Shown here: piece after piece, positions 53,591 through 62,931 of the stretch
Layout of the letters: every line of letters begins with the position of its first letter
Position numbering within the stretch: position 1 is the stretch's first letter
Source of the DNA: Diaprepes abbreviatus
Lineage: Eukaryota > Arthropoda > Insecta > Coleoptera > Curculionidae
Length of the DNA stretch: 64,000 bases
NCBI GenBank assembly: GCA_034092305.1
Contig: JASJET010000029.1
Span: 4,107,001 to 4,171,000 of the forward strand
Direction of reading: 5' to 3'
Position numbers and translations under genes: made by a program
Notes under the pieces: model-generated
What the model was told of the DNA's origin: nothing
Databases searched by the model: none
The model's input: only the letters and a program-made list of their open reading frames with translations

Positions 53591-54285
53591 ACAACAGTGA
53601 TGCCTACTACCTCGAGAACTCTCACGAGGGTTGACGACCGCACTGACATTGCGCAAAAGTTAAAACTGAAAACAACGTCAGCTCCAAAAAATAGATACGC
53701 ATCAGGGCAGCGAATAAAGACACGCTTTATGCAAAATTCTCGCAATTGATTATCAACCAGCAAGCCTCAAAGATGCCAAATGAGATTTTAATGAAACGTA
53801 TGGCAGTACTATCTTTTTAAGCAACTGTGTAAGCGGTTAAAATTATAATTTCGAAATCATTTTATTGTTTTCCAACATAAAAAAGTGAAGATATTTTAAA
53901 ATAATGCTTTTGCTACATTTATTTTCGGCACTCCATGTATGAATAAATATTATCAAAATCTACGCCTGTCGACTCCTTTTTAAATCCCAAATTATTGTTT
54001 GTAAAAATGTTCCTTTCAAAAACCACTGTTTATGATAGCTCTGATATTTTAACAAAGCCCGTTTCCGTCATTTTAAACTTTTTTATGTAAACGAGAATCG
54101 AAGAATACATATATAAAAAATAATTGAATTGTACAAACGGATATCGGAAGGTTTGCCGGATATCATTTTATGAGATGTTTTAAAAACAGGTTGTATCATT
54201 ATACAGTGCGACAGCTTTGGTGATGCCTTTAAAGTTGAACGGTCTAATTTTCTTCATTTTGCTTGCTTGGCGACCTGCTATATTA
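53591..54285. other. AT-rich stretch without recognised genes
   Basis: No frame here has recognisable protein similarity and I see no terminal repeats. A 75-codon frame on the minus strand (53536-53763) has no familiar motif and overlaps the endonuclease remnant in antisense; I treat it as chance. Confidence 0.5.
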
Positions 54286-54816
54286 CAGTGTAATCCAGTC
54301 AAAATAGACATCTAACTTCGAAAAAATTTGCATAAAGCTGAAAATTGGTACATGTCTTAAATACACTATTACAAATAAAACACCAAAATTCCCCACCGAT
54401 TCTACTTCTGATAAAAGTGTTATTCAAGTTCAAAAGTCAATAAAATTTTTAGAAAAAAAATTGAACCGACTTCTAAAAGTGCTCTAAAAAGTAAAAAATA
54501 AGTATAAATTTTTATATGAAAATGAAACTTTTGAAGTTGGCGCCAAACTAATACCTGCCAAAATGTGATTGGCATAAACAGATTAAAAAAGACTCTATTT
54601 ATAATTGCTTTCTTACCATAATTTGTATATATTAGTAGTTACTTATTTTATTTAGAAATAATTTGGCGCCTACTTCAAAAATTTCAATTTCATATAAAAA
54701 TTTATAGCTATTTTTTATTTTTTAGCACACTTTTAGAAGTCGGTTCAATTTTTTTTTATTGAAGTCAAGTCAGTTATAGGGTTAAAAATGTAGTGTCCAT
54801 TCTTCTAACTGGACTG
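54286..54816. mobile_element. Fold-back MITE, 531 bp, TTA target duplication
   Basis: Ends are CAGTGTAATCCAGTCAAAAT on the left and, complemented from the right, CAGTCCAGTTAGAAGAATGG. They align as CAGT and CCAGT blocks with a 5-bp insertion on the left. TTA flanks both ends (54283-54285 and 54817-54819). Inside, long arms are inverted: about 54417-54548 (TTGAACCGACTTCTAAAAGT through TTGGCGCCAAA) pairs with about 54661-54768. No coding capacity. A 3-bp TTA duplication would suit PIF/Harbinger; a 2-bp TA duplication (mariner) cannot be excluded. Confidence 0.72.
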
Positions 54817-54819
54817 TTA

Positions 54820-55058
54820 AAAATTTTTTTGAAAAGTGAATACACAAAAGAGTGAGGGATTATAATTGGTTTATGATGTAATTAATTTTTGTTTAACACA
54901 AAAATCTCTGTTCTTAATGCATTCGCCGAAACCGTCAGTTGAAAAAGATTCGAAAGAATCGAAACTTTCTGAAAAATAAAAATATATATGTAAGTATGAC
55001 TACTTTATATATGTAGTTTCAATATAAAATGAACCATATTCCCAAGAAAATAACCAAC

Positions 55059-55060
<2 letters not shown>
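54820..55060. other. AT-rich spacer
   Basis: Short stretch between the fold-back MITE and the (TA)n tract. Nothing recognised. Confidence 0.5.

Positions 55061-55129
<69 letters not shown>
55061..55129. repeat. (TA)n microsatellite, left of the LTR-like element
   Basis: About 69 bp of alternating T and A, almost the same length as the tract at 56472-56540. The two look like one tract split by the intervening element. Confidence 0.95.
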
Positions 55130-55132
<3 letters not shown>

Positions 55133-56468
55133 AACGAAGTTACTAAAATTTTGGGCAAGTGTATGTTCGCCGGGGTTTTATTTCTTTATTTAACATCCGA
55201 AAAATCTGATTCTTGCGGGAAAAGTTTGCTCGAAGTTTTAATATTACCGGAATATAATTAGATTCGCCGCGCTATGCCGGGAAATATCATTTTCCGAGAT
55301 TTTCAGAGCGTCCGACCATAGTAATCGCGCGCCGCATACAGCAGTATCGTATGCGCGATCACCGCACACCGTCACACGTCAGCGTAGTGGGAGCTCGAGC
55401 CGTCTATTTAAGTCCCAGCAGACCATTATTTCCCGGAGAACCAAACGGTCTCCACCCGGGTCAACAGTCCAAACGGACTGGACTGGGTCGCCTGCTGGGC
55501 CGCGCCTTCCTGGTCTGGTGATGTAGGTGAGGCTAGGCTTGTGTGTATATGGTTTTTACCACACACTTCCTTCCTTACGTCCTGCCCCTCTAATGACCAG
55601 GAATGTGTTTACCGCCAGGTGCCCGCCGAGGTCCGAGGGCGCTGAACAACTGCCGCCCCGACGCTTATCGCCGCCGCGTGTAAAGACCGTCGCCGTGTAG
55701 AGACGCCGCCTATCGCCGATCGACGCCGTGTTGTTGTTACATACCGCGTATACCGCCGTCGGTAGAGTTTTAATACGAAGCGCCGTGAACCGGGAACGCG
55801 GATTTTAGATATGAGGCGCGTGAGTAGCGTCGCGACCGAATAGTACGAGATATGTGAATAGCGTCGCGAATGATACCGCCGGGTTACCGTCTTCAGCGCA
55901 ACCGAACAGAATGAGCGACCGTGAACAGCTCTAAAACATACTCTTGCCCTCCAGCCCGTTTATTTGTTAATATTGTTGTATAGCTTAGATTTTAAGTTAG
56001 TTTTAGGCCATGTCTTTATATAAAAGAATGGAATACAGGATACAGGATGTTTTATAACCGTTTGTTTTCTTACCTAGTCCCATTTTTACCATTACATGTA
56101 ACAATTGGCAGCCGGCAGCCAGCACTAATACACGCAATTGACCCCTGGCTTGCCGTTTCTCCATTGTAACAAGCTGCCCGGTGCAAAAAGTGGGCCCTCG
56201 ACCACATTAAATCCCGAGGGTGGCGCCCGAGAACCGACCCCCGAGTGGATGTTTTGACCTTCAGGCAGTCAGACCGTTGATCAGTTGAGAGAGCAGGGAT
56301 ATCCCGAATTTACGTAGCTGCCGCTGACCCGATACCCCTACGCTGAGCATTTGACCGATGACTGTCTGCACGAGAAATATCCACTGACCGATGTTCCGCT
56401 GCCGTGAACGAAGAAGAGCCGCAAAGCGCGACCTTGCTCCCCCGCTCCCCGCCTACGAAAAACGCGTC

Positions 56469-56471
<3 letters not shown>
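55130..56471 (+). mobile_element. LTR-like retroelement fragment inserted in a (TA)n tract
   Basis: The 1342-bp block begins TGTAACG and ends CGTCACA, an imperfect 7-bp inverted repeat of TG...CA type, with ATAT on both sides compatible with a 4-bp target duplication. It is markedly richer in G+C and CpG than its surroundings. A TATTTAAG box at 55405 suits an LTR promoter. About 56096-56115 reads TTACATGTAACAATTGGCAG followed by GCCGGCAGCC, which resembles an LTR end with a primer-binding site. Two readings fit: an LTR of about 970 bp plus about 370 bp of leader, or one long solo LTR. No gag or pol frame is present. Orientation is from the TATA-like box and the TG end. Confidence 0.65.
55405..55412 (+). 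promoter_or_regulatory. TATA-like box of the LTR-like element
   Basis: TATTTAAG lies about 275 bp inside the element, in GTCTATTTAAGTCCCAGCAG, a common arrangement for an LTR core promoter. Transcription would start about 25-30 bp downstream. Inferred from sequence only. Confidence 0.45.

Positions 56472-56540
<69 letters not shown>
56472..56540. repeat. (TA)n microsatellite, right of the LTR-like element
   Basis: About 69 bp of alternating A and T, directly abutting CGTCACA of the preceding element. It gives rise to a meaningless Tyr-Ile frame on the minus strand. Confidence 0.95.
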
Positions 56541-56547
<7 letters not shown>

Positions 56548-56587
56548 GGGGGAGATATCAACTTTGAAAAAAATCGAACAAAATTAA

Positions 56588-56800
56588 TTTTTTATCCGCC
56601 ATATTAGATATGCCATATTGAATTTTGTAAAAATAAATTCAGATTTATTTTGTGCAACCCCGAAATCTCCCCGATACCAATTTTGGAGAAAATGGGATGA
56701 AAGTGATTTTTTCGTCCGCCATATTGAATTTTTTAAAAATAATTTCAGATTCGTTGTGTACGACCCCGAAAATTCCCACATACTGTTAGCGCCATCTTGG
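56588..56800 (+). repeat. Two diverged tandem copies of a roughly 110-120-bp unit
   Basis: TCCGCCATATT...AATTTT.TAAAAATAA.TTCAGATT...ACCCCGAAA occurs at about 56595 and about 56715. The first copy also holds a small internal duplication of GCCATATT. The translated frame repeats itself accordingly (FVKINSDLF / FKNNFRFVV), which argues for a repeat rather than a gene. I recognise the motif as a dispersed insect repeat but cannot name its family. Confidence 0.6.
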
Positions 56801-56945
56801 ACTTCACTGCATCAATTTCGATCAAAAAAATAGGGGACCACCGCAGCAAAATTGTTTTAAGACCTTTTCGCTACCAATCATCATTCCTGAAACATCGCGA
56901 TTTCAAACATCGAAAATACTAATATGCACTCTTACGCAGAATATA

Positions 56946-57507
56946 CAGGGTGTCCAATTTTCAATGGTTTTACGGGTTGTCTCTGTTATTAGTAAAAACA
57001 AAAGGATAAAGTTTTCGTGGCACTGTGCTACTTTTTGAAGAACGAACTACATTACTAAGAGAATTTTCAAGAATCTCTTCGTCTTAGAGACACAGAGCGA
57101 TGAAAATTATGAATTTTGTAGCACCCCTCGTATCTCAGTTAACTTGCAACTTATCGCAAAGTTAAAAAATAGAACTACTTGGGTTTTTCATATAAGGTTC
57201 AGTGGTGTAGTCAATTTTTTTATAGGTTCAACAGTATCGGGGATGTGACATCCTACATATTTTTGAATCATGTGATTTAGTTTGTTAGAAGCTTTTCAAA
57301 ATTATATTTAGTTTTAGTATTGAATCTTAAATTTACGTTTTTTAAAAAAATTATCAGATCCTGTTAGTAGGCCGTAACGGGTATTTGAAGGAACAAAAAT
57401 CTTTTACTGATATATATGTTGATGAGGAAAAAAGAACTAAGTATATTTTCGGATTCTTAATATATTTATAGGCCGACGGAATTATCATAGGGAAAAAATT
57501 TAGTGTT
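56946..57507 (+). mobile_element. One-ended mariner-type MITE remnant
   Basis: Starts CAGGGTGTCCAATTTTCAAT directly after TA (56944-56945). The following sequence, with motifs such as GTCTCTGTTATTAG, has no coding potential. A matching CACCCTG end is absent before 57507, and I did not find one after 59422 either. The right limit is therefore arbitrary and set at the next insertion's target duplication. Confidence 0.45.
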
Positions 57508-57530
57508 ACTAGACTCAGGCACGGATCCAA

Positions 57531-57564
57531 GGGGGGGTGGGGGGGGGTCGATCGCCCCCCCCCC
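57531..57564. repeat. G-run / C-run hairpin around TCGATCG
   Basis: A run of G (interrupted by one T), then TCGATCG, then a run of C. The two runs are complementary and centred on a palindrome. The same CGATCG sits inside the satellite palindrome GCGATCGC. Confidence 0.8.
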
Positions 57565-57609
57565 AAGAGCTTGGAGTTTAGGAAAATGGACTCGATGTTT
57601 CCTCTTATA
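57547..57609 (+). repeat. Satellite-monomer fragment inside the MITE, left of the nested insertion
   Basis: TCGATCGCCCC...CCAAGAGCTTGGAGTTTAGG, AAAATGGACTCGATG and TTTCCTCTTATA line up in order with satellite GCGATCGCCCCT...CCCAAGAGC, TTTGAGTTCAGG, AAAATAGAACCGATT and CTGCCTCTTATA. Same strand as the main array. It is cut at TA by the element starting at 57610. Confidence 0.88.
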
Positions 57610-59207
57610 CTACAGTTTATTTAAGAACTAGAGAGAGTAATAAATCATTTTTTATCCTTTTTCTCTTAGCAAACTACCTGTGTTCTTTAGTCCGGTGTCT
57701 TTAGCAAAATCAGTTAGACACATATATTTTTCATAGGAACGGATTAGAAATTTTATAATCAAAAATACCGATCTATAATAATGGACTAAAACGTAGCCTT
57801 ATTCTCTCAAAAAATTCGAAGTTATAATTTAAATACTTACAAAATATCCATTGTCAAAAATAAATTCGTCCATATAATATTAAAGTATTTTTGGGGCTAT
57901 CGGTCATTTTATTATTAATTAAAAACATTTTTAGGATATTTGACGTTTCAGTTTATTTATTTCTTAAACCATCTGCAGTATTACAATTAAACACTAAAAT
58001 GGGATTTAAATGTAATTACTTTTTTATGTTGTAATTAAAATTAGAACTACTTATTTTTATTTCTATTGTACTGATATCTTAATTTAATTTACTTTATTAT
58101 ATGGAAATACGATAGCCCCAAAAAATAAGATAAACATGTTAATTCTACACGCTTAAGAAAAAGACACAAATACAATAATAACATAATAATAAACTTACGC
58201 CTAATTGGAATTAAATATATATAAAATTAAAGAGTTGGACGTACTAAAATAAAAATATATATAAAAAAAACATATAAACAACATTAAACAATAAAATACA
58301 ACAAAAACAAAAATTTAAATAATAAATTGAGTTTACACTAATTAACATTACGTATATAATTCCTAATCAAAGTCAGTGAAACTATCTTCGCTCAAATTAA
58401 TTATAATTGGTTCCTCTATCTCACCGATCATGAGATCGAGTTCTCACATTTCTTTTTATTCTTTTATTATATGGATTTTTTCCAATTTTCCGCAGTAACT
58501 TTATTCAAAAAAATCTTTCAGAAGTGTAGTTAAATTACTAATTTTGTTAATTGTGTTATTTCTAGCAACTTTACCTTTTAATTGAGAGATATATTTACTT
58601 CTCCAATGGACAGTTTCCGGACTATCTATAGGAACAGATTTTCTATTTGGTTTTTCCCAGCAAAAATTAAGTTCTCTGAGCAATTTCCAGAGATGAGTTC
58701 TTTTAATTGCAGGTAAATCGCGATCCTTATTGATTTTAGTTAGAATTTTGTAGACGGTTGGGATCTGCTTCTCATAATAAAATGTATATACAACCCCTTT
58801 AATTGCAGTTTTCATTTCTTCTTCCAACGAGGTTTTTCAACTTGTGATCGAATGTGGCTTGGGAGTACTAATAATTCCAGTCGTTTTTTCTCCTTCAGTA
58901 TTCGGTACATAGTAGATTTTCCAACTCCTGTCATGTTGGAACACATCTCAATAGAGCTTTTAACATTATTATCTAGATATATAATATATAAAAACAAACG
59001 TAGACAAGATAAATTACTAAGAACAAACTCTAAGGTGTACTTTGCTCACTGACAGAAATTAAATTAAACTATCAGAATTTTTATGTTACAGTAATATAAT
59101 GAAATATAATTAGATTTACGGCAGTTCTCAGTTACCAGCGGCACTGGAGCAGGTACGTTGGAGGTTTCGGTAACAGTTTTATTACTCTCTCTAGTTCTTG
59201 AATATAG
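57610..59207 (-). mobile_element. IS630/Tc1/mariner-like element nested in a satellite monomer
   Basis: A 1598-bp element with ends CTACAGTTTATTTAAGAACT on the left and, complemented from the right, CTATATTCAAGAACTAGAGA. Both continue into the shared AAGAACTAGAGAGAGTAATA. TA flanks both sides (57608-57609 and 59208-59209). Joining the flanks gives CCTCTTATATAGGAATGTG, almost the satellite variant CCTCTTATATTAGGAATGTG, so the insertion broke a pre-existing monomer. It carries a dead transposase on the minus strand. It lacks coding capacity for a catalytic domain and so must be non-autonomous. Confidence 0.85.
58363..58997 (-). pseudogene. IS630/Tc1-like transposase lacking its catalytic core
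   Basis: Three pieces of one protein read on the minus strand. First (58812-58997): a helix-turn-helix region with MTGVGKSTMYRILKEKK. Second, in another frame (58501-58827): VVYTFYYEKQIPTVYKILTK, then RTHLWKLLRELNFCWEK and SPETVHWRSKYISQ. These match the N-terminal DNA-binding half of a DDE transposase family widespread in arthropods. WRSKYISQ is then joined directly to LKGKVARNNT, normally found after the catalytic domain, so the DDE core of well over 100 residues is gone. After LLKDFFE a 1-base shift in a T run gives NKVTAENWKKSI, and the C-terminal GEIEEPIIINLSEDSFTDFD ends at the TAG complement 58363-58365. Family assignment is from remembered motif patterns. Confidence 0.78.
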
Positions 59208-59400
59208 TATAGGAATGTGTGTACTTGCGATCGCCCCCCCCCCCTCCCAAGAGCTTTGAGTTCAGGAAAGTAGAACCCATTCTGCCTTTTATATTAGGAA
59301 TGAGTATGCTGCTTGCACCCCCCCCCCCCCCGTTGGCAACTTGCCTTTCTTGACATACTGTACTTTTGTGATATCACCCCCCCCCCCAAAGAGAGGGGCT
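59208..59400 (+). repeat. Satellite monomers inside the MITE, right of the nested insertion
   Basis: TAGGAATGTGTGTACTTGCG completes the broken monomer in shortened form. From 59229 a full monomer follows: GATCGCCC...CTCCCAAGAGC, TTTGAGTTCAGGAAAGTAGA, ACCCATTCTGCCTTTTATAT, TAGGAATGAGTATGCTGCTT, GCACCCC...CCGTTGGCAA, CTTGCCTTTCTTG (to about 59352). A third, decayed unit (CTTTTGTGATATCACCCC...AAAGAG) resembles CTTGCGATCACCCCTCTCCC of the array. C runs replace the mixed pyrimidines of most satellite monomers. Confidence 0.9.
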
Positions 59401-59421
59401 GGATCCGCCCCTGACTAGACT

Positions 59422-59891
59422 TCTGATTACATAGAAACCTTCAAAATGATAATAGTAATTATGTAATATCTTAGGTCTCATTTTCTATCTTGGGAAAAAT
59501 TTTTTATTTGACAATTAACATGTGACAACAGGTTCTTTCAGTTCTAAGAAAAGATATTATTTTTTAGTAAAAAAGTTACAAACAAAGTTTGTTGGTAGTT
59601 GTTGCAAAAAAAAGGTGCTAAAATGGTTGTTTTTTCAGTTGTTAAAAAACAATAGAAAAATATATTACATTAACTTCATACTGCACTAAAAGGAGCCTCT
59701 TATCGCATACAACAAGCGTGCAAAATTTCAAGTAAAAATATTCAATAGTTTTTTGCACAGTAAATTTGTTTATAACTTTTTATGTTTTTTTGATTGCTTA
59801 TTCTAGAGGTCGTACAGCGGTCTGCAGCTGGGCAAATGAAAGATCGAGGCTTATAATAACAATAACAAGAAAGAACCAAATGAATTATTAG
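59422..59891. other. AT-rich stretch without recognised genes
   Basis: Continuation of the sequence interrupted by the MITE at 57516. It contains short homopolymer runs and no recognisable frame or terminal repeat. Confidence 0.5.
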
Positions 59892-59915
59892 TTTTATTAT
59901 TATTATTAAATATGC

Positions 59916-59921
59916 TTTATT
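59916..59921 (-). terminator. Polyadenylation signal of the non-LTR retrotransposon
   Basis: AATAAA on the minus strand, in GGACAATAAAGCATATT, about 8-10 bp before the (TAA)n tail. Confidence 0.7.
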
Positions 59922-60189
59922 GTCCAAGATCTATACAATCTTATTGACAAAGCCAAGTAAAACTAAACTAATCTAACAAACAATGGTGATACTTAATTAT
60001 GGTTTTAAAATCCTACCAGATGAGGCTAAGCATCTAATGGAAAGTATGTACAATTCAAAATATTATTACAAAAATACAAATGTTGGTAACCAAACATCAA
60101 ACTTATCTAAAATAACACCGAAAAATCCATTAAAAGGCCAATAAAACAAAGCAAAACCCTGAACACTAAAAGCTGTCGGAATAATACTC

Positions 60190-61620
60190 CTCCAAACTAT
60201 AAAACAGCCTCCCCACCAAAGTACACTTCAGATTCTTCCGGAACAATGAATAAAGCATCGATCGATAATGCAAACTAAGGTGGTTATATATATTTTTTTC
60301 CGTCATAAATGATAGAACTCTTAGTCAGCGTTAATCTAGAGATCGGGAACCGTCAATTAAATTTCAGGCCCTTTCTTGTATTGTACAGAATACATTGATA
60401 TGACTCAAGGTTACCCTTTCCACCATACCTGCGATGAACCAGACATGAAACTTCCAAAATAAACAAACTCACAACATTTAAAATTTTTTTCTGTACAAAC
60501 AATTGCTTACAATAGCCCCTCTATCTGGCTATGCACAAGTACCTGAGCGCCCTTTTCTGAATCACAAGTACAGAATTCAAGAGTTGCTGGCTGCAAAAAC
60601 CCCAAAACGCCACACTATATCTCAAATGAAACTGAAACAATGCATGGTAAGTTATTCTCGCAGATGCACCATCAAGCTTAGCAGACACCATCCTAACCGC
60701 AAAACAGTCCGAAGCCAGCTTCGAGTTCGAATTGCACCATTCCCTAACTCTATGCAAATCAATATTTACAGTATCTTTAAGCATTTCACTGTCTCTAAAG
60801 TACCACAAAAGTGTGGTATCATCAGCGAAGAGCGTAAAACTCCCCCGTATGTTCAAATTTGTTAAATCAATAACGTAAAACAAGAATAAAATTGGGCCAA
60901 GCCCCGATCCCTGAGGTACACTATGGTTCACACCAGACAAGGTAGAGAAGTTGTCGCCAAACCTCACAACCTGTGACCTTCCCGAAAGATAGAATGAAAA
61001 CCACTGTGAGCTACACCACGAACGCCATAATGCTGAAGCTTCTGCAAAAGCACCCCGTCATTCACACGATCGAAAGCTTTCGAAAAATCACAGAATACTG
61101 CTGCAACAGCCTCTCTTTCATTGATATTAATATAGATGTCTTTAAGAAGCGAGAATATGGCATCATTAGTATTTTTAGATGCTTGAAAACCAAATTGGCA
61201 TGCTGATATCAAGTTGTCGTTAAGAAATGGAGTAGTCTGACCTTTACTAGCTTTTCGATAACTTTGGACAACGTGAGAAGCAGCGATATAGGGTGATAGT
61301 TGGATGGGTCATCCAAATTACCACCCTTATGCAACGGAATCACAATGGCCATCTTGAGACATGAAGGAAAATTGCCCTGTTGGAAGGAGACATTTATTGC
61401 ACCAGCAAGAACATCCAGTATTCTCTCTCGAAAAATTTCCAACACCCTAAAAGAAATTTTATCACAACCAGTAGAATACTAATTTTTATTTGTTTTAATA
61501 TATCCCGCAACTCGTCAGAATTAGTCCATGTCAATGTGAAATCTTGTGGAAACCACACGTCCATAAGGTAGTTCATGGGGTCATTTGGGCTGAATGTATT
61601 TGCGGTGATTTTCTGTACTA
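60190..61620 (-). pseudogene. Reverse transcriptase of a non-LTR retrotransposon, multiply disrupted
   Basis: The protein lies in at least four frame pieces. From 61618 to about 61480: KITANTFSPNDPMNYL and LTWTNSDELRDILKQIK, the linker before the RT. From 61445: MAIVIPLHKGGNLDDPSNYHPISLL (RT block 1-2). From 61212: CQFGFQASKNTNDAIFSLL and AVFCDFSKAFDRVNDGVLLQKL (catalytic Asp in FCDFSKAFD). From 60967: VPQGSGLGPILFLFYVIDL and the catalytic FADDT. About 100 residues of thumb region are then missing before YHALFQFHLRYSVAFWG and VIQKRALRYLCIAR. Further C-terminal pieces (YNTRKGLKFNL, SSIIYDGKK) can be picked out down to about 60190. Jockey/CR1-like assignment is by motif pattern; exact clade unsure. 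Confidence 0.85.
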
Positions 61621-62479
61621 TTGAACAATAAAATATAATTGTTGAAACTGATAAACAAAGTTGGGGTTCGCTTTTTCATCATAAACAAATAGAATGACTC
61701 TTTGACAATTGTGCATATCGAAATGCTGATAAGTGGATGTGATAGGTGAGATTTTGGCGCACAGTTTGAAAAACAAATTTTGTACGACCACTAGAAGCCG
61801 AGATACAGTTTTTTTTTTCAAAAAATCGTTGCTGAGTTGTTTCTTATTATAGGATTATCTAAGTAGGAACTTATAGGGAGATGGTTAAGCTATTGTGTGC
61901 AGCAGTTTTCAACTCAATTATTTCAAAATTGTTGATGTTGCAATAGTTTAAAGTTGCACCTGCTTCGAGAACTAGAAAGTGAGCAGTGGAGGGGTGCTCT
62001 TTGAGCCTGTGGTGAGCGGGAAAAACGTGACTCGGATACTTCAAATCATTTTTTCGGAAAAATTCGGATTATCTCTGCGAATATAAGTCATATAAGCTTC
62101 ATTTTATTTTTTTTAATTCGTAGTTTCTCGACGAGATATGAACATTGGATGATATGTTTTCATGAACAAATTATTGTTGAACATAGTAATAAACAAATTG
62201 TTGCCCTTTTGTACAGTTTATGCATAGTTACAATTTTAATGTACGTATGTGCTTTTTAAATTGCAAAAAAATCGTTACAGTGGTCAACAGTATACTACTA
62301 ATTAGGAATATTAAAAATCAGATGGATTTTTAATGTATCATTAATATTTATCGAGATATAGCATGAAACAAATTGCCGCCAAATTATTGGATGTTCAAGA
62401 AAAACATTTTTTGTTTACTCTATTGGACGAACAATTTTTACTTACAAAATGTTTTGCTAATATACATATAAAGAATATA
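61621..62479. other. Intergenic stretch, nothing assigned
   Basis: No recognised protein, terminal repeat or RNA. Two imperfect copies of AAACAAATTGYYGCC occur near 62190 and 62367. A 67-codon minus-strand frame (61618-61821) has no motif I know. Confidence 0.5.
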
Positions 62480-62819
62480 CAGGGTGTCCTATCTAAAAAA
62501 TCATAAGTTTGGTTAATATATCAACAACTTAAATTTCTAGAACAAAACTGACTGCGCCGCTGAACTATACGTAAAAAAACTCTATAAAAATCAGTTTTTA
62601 CCTTTTTGATAAATTAACGCATAATGGAAATACGAGATGTGTCTTAAAAACCTAGATTTTGAAAATTCCCTGTTGATTAAAACTAAGAGAGCCATGACAA
62701 ATTTGAAACCGGAATCTTTCGTTTCTTTAAAAAGTAGGACACTAAAGTGAAAACCGCAACACTCTATCTTTGAAAATAGCTCCAATCACCCCTAAAAGTG
62801 TCGAAAATGGAACACCCCG
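62480..62819. mobile_element. 340-bp mariner-type MITE
   Basis: Starts CAGGGTGTCCTATCTAAAAA after TA (62478-62479) and ends AATGGAACACCCCG before TA (62820-62821). Complementing the right end gives CGGGGTGTTCCATTTT, so only the outer 9-10 bases of the inverted repeat are well preserved. No coding capacity. Confidence 0.65.
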
Positions 62820-62883
62820 TACAATAAAATTTCCCTAAGGGCAATATTTACTTGAAATTAAAATATACACAACAGGTTAAACC

Positions 62884-62931
62884 TTTAGTATGCAGGCATG
62901 TAAGGTTACTTTATACCTCCTGTGTACTAAA
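62884..62931. repeat. Short hairpin
   Basis: TTTAGTATGCAGG (62884-62896) pairs with CCTGTGTACTAAA (62919-62931) over 13 positions with two mismatches and a loop of about 22 bp. No function suggested. Confidence 0.55.

Larger units (their letters stand above)
57516..59413. mobile_element. hAT-like MITE carrying tandem satellite monomers, with a nested insertion
   Basis: Flanked by the 8-bp direct repeat ACTAGACT (57508-57515 and 59414-59421). Ends are CAGGCACGGATCCAAGGGGG on the left and, complemented from the right, CAGGGGCGGATCCAGCCCCT. An 8-bp duplication and a short TIR beginning CAGG suit the hAT superfamily; P-like or Merlin-like elements are alternatives. Once the nested element at 57610-59207 is removed, about 300 bp remain: a G run, CGATCG, a C run, one incomplete satellite monomer, one complete monomer and a decayed third repeat, then the right end. 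No transposase of its own, so it is a MITE mobilised in trans. See the satellite entries for the shared monomer. Confidence 0.85.
59892..61620 (-). mobile_element. 5'-truncated non-LTR retrotransposon, jockey/CR1-like
   Basis: Read on the minus strand, the copy enters in the region before the reverse transcriptase domain at about 61620 and runs to a 3' end at about 59892. That end has an AATAAA signal (complement at 59916-59921) followed by a short (TAA)n tail, typical for several non-LTR clades. The copy is about 1.7 kb, consistent with 5' truncation on insertion; the endonuclease half is missing. No convincing target duplication was found. Confidence 0.8.

Noticed and set aside
53536..53763. 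75-codon minus-strand frame
   Set aside because: No recognisable motif, overlaps the endonuclease remnant in antisense, no gene-like context.
56310..56561. Minus-strand frame with a long Tyr-Ile run
   Set aside because: It is the translation of the (TA)n tract plus the end of the LTR-like element; no protein domain.
56618..56833. 71-codon plus-strand frame
   Set aside because: Internal self-similarity follows a two-copy DNA repeat, and the frame has no known domain.
60503..60865. 120-codon plus-strand frame
   Set aside because: It lies antisense to the well-recognised reverse transcriptase and has no motif of its own.
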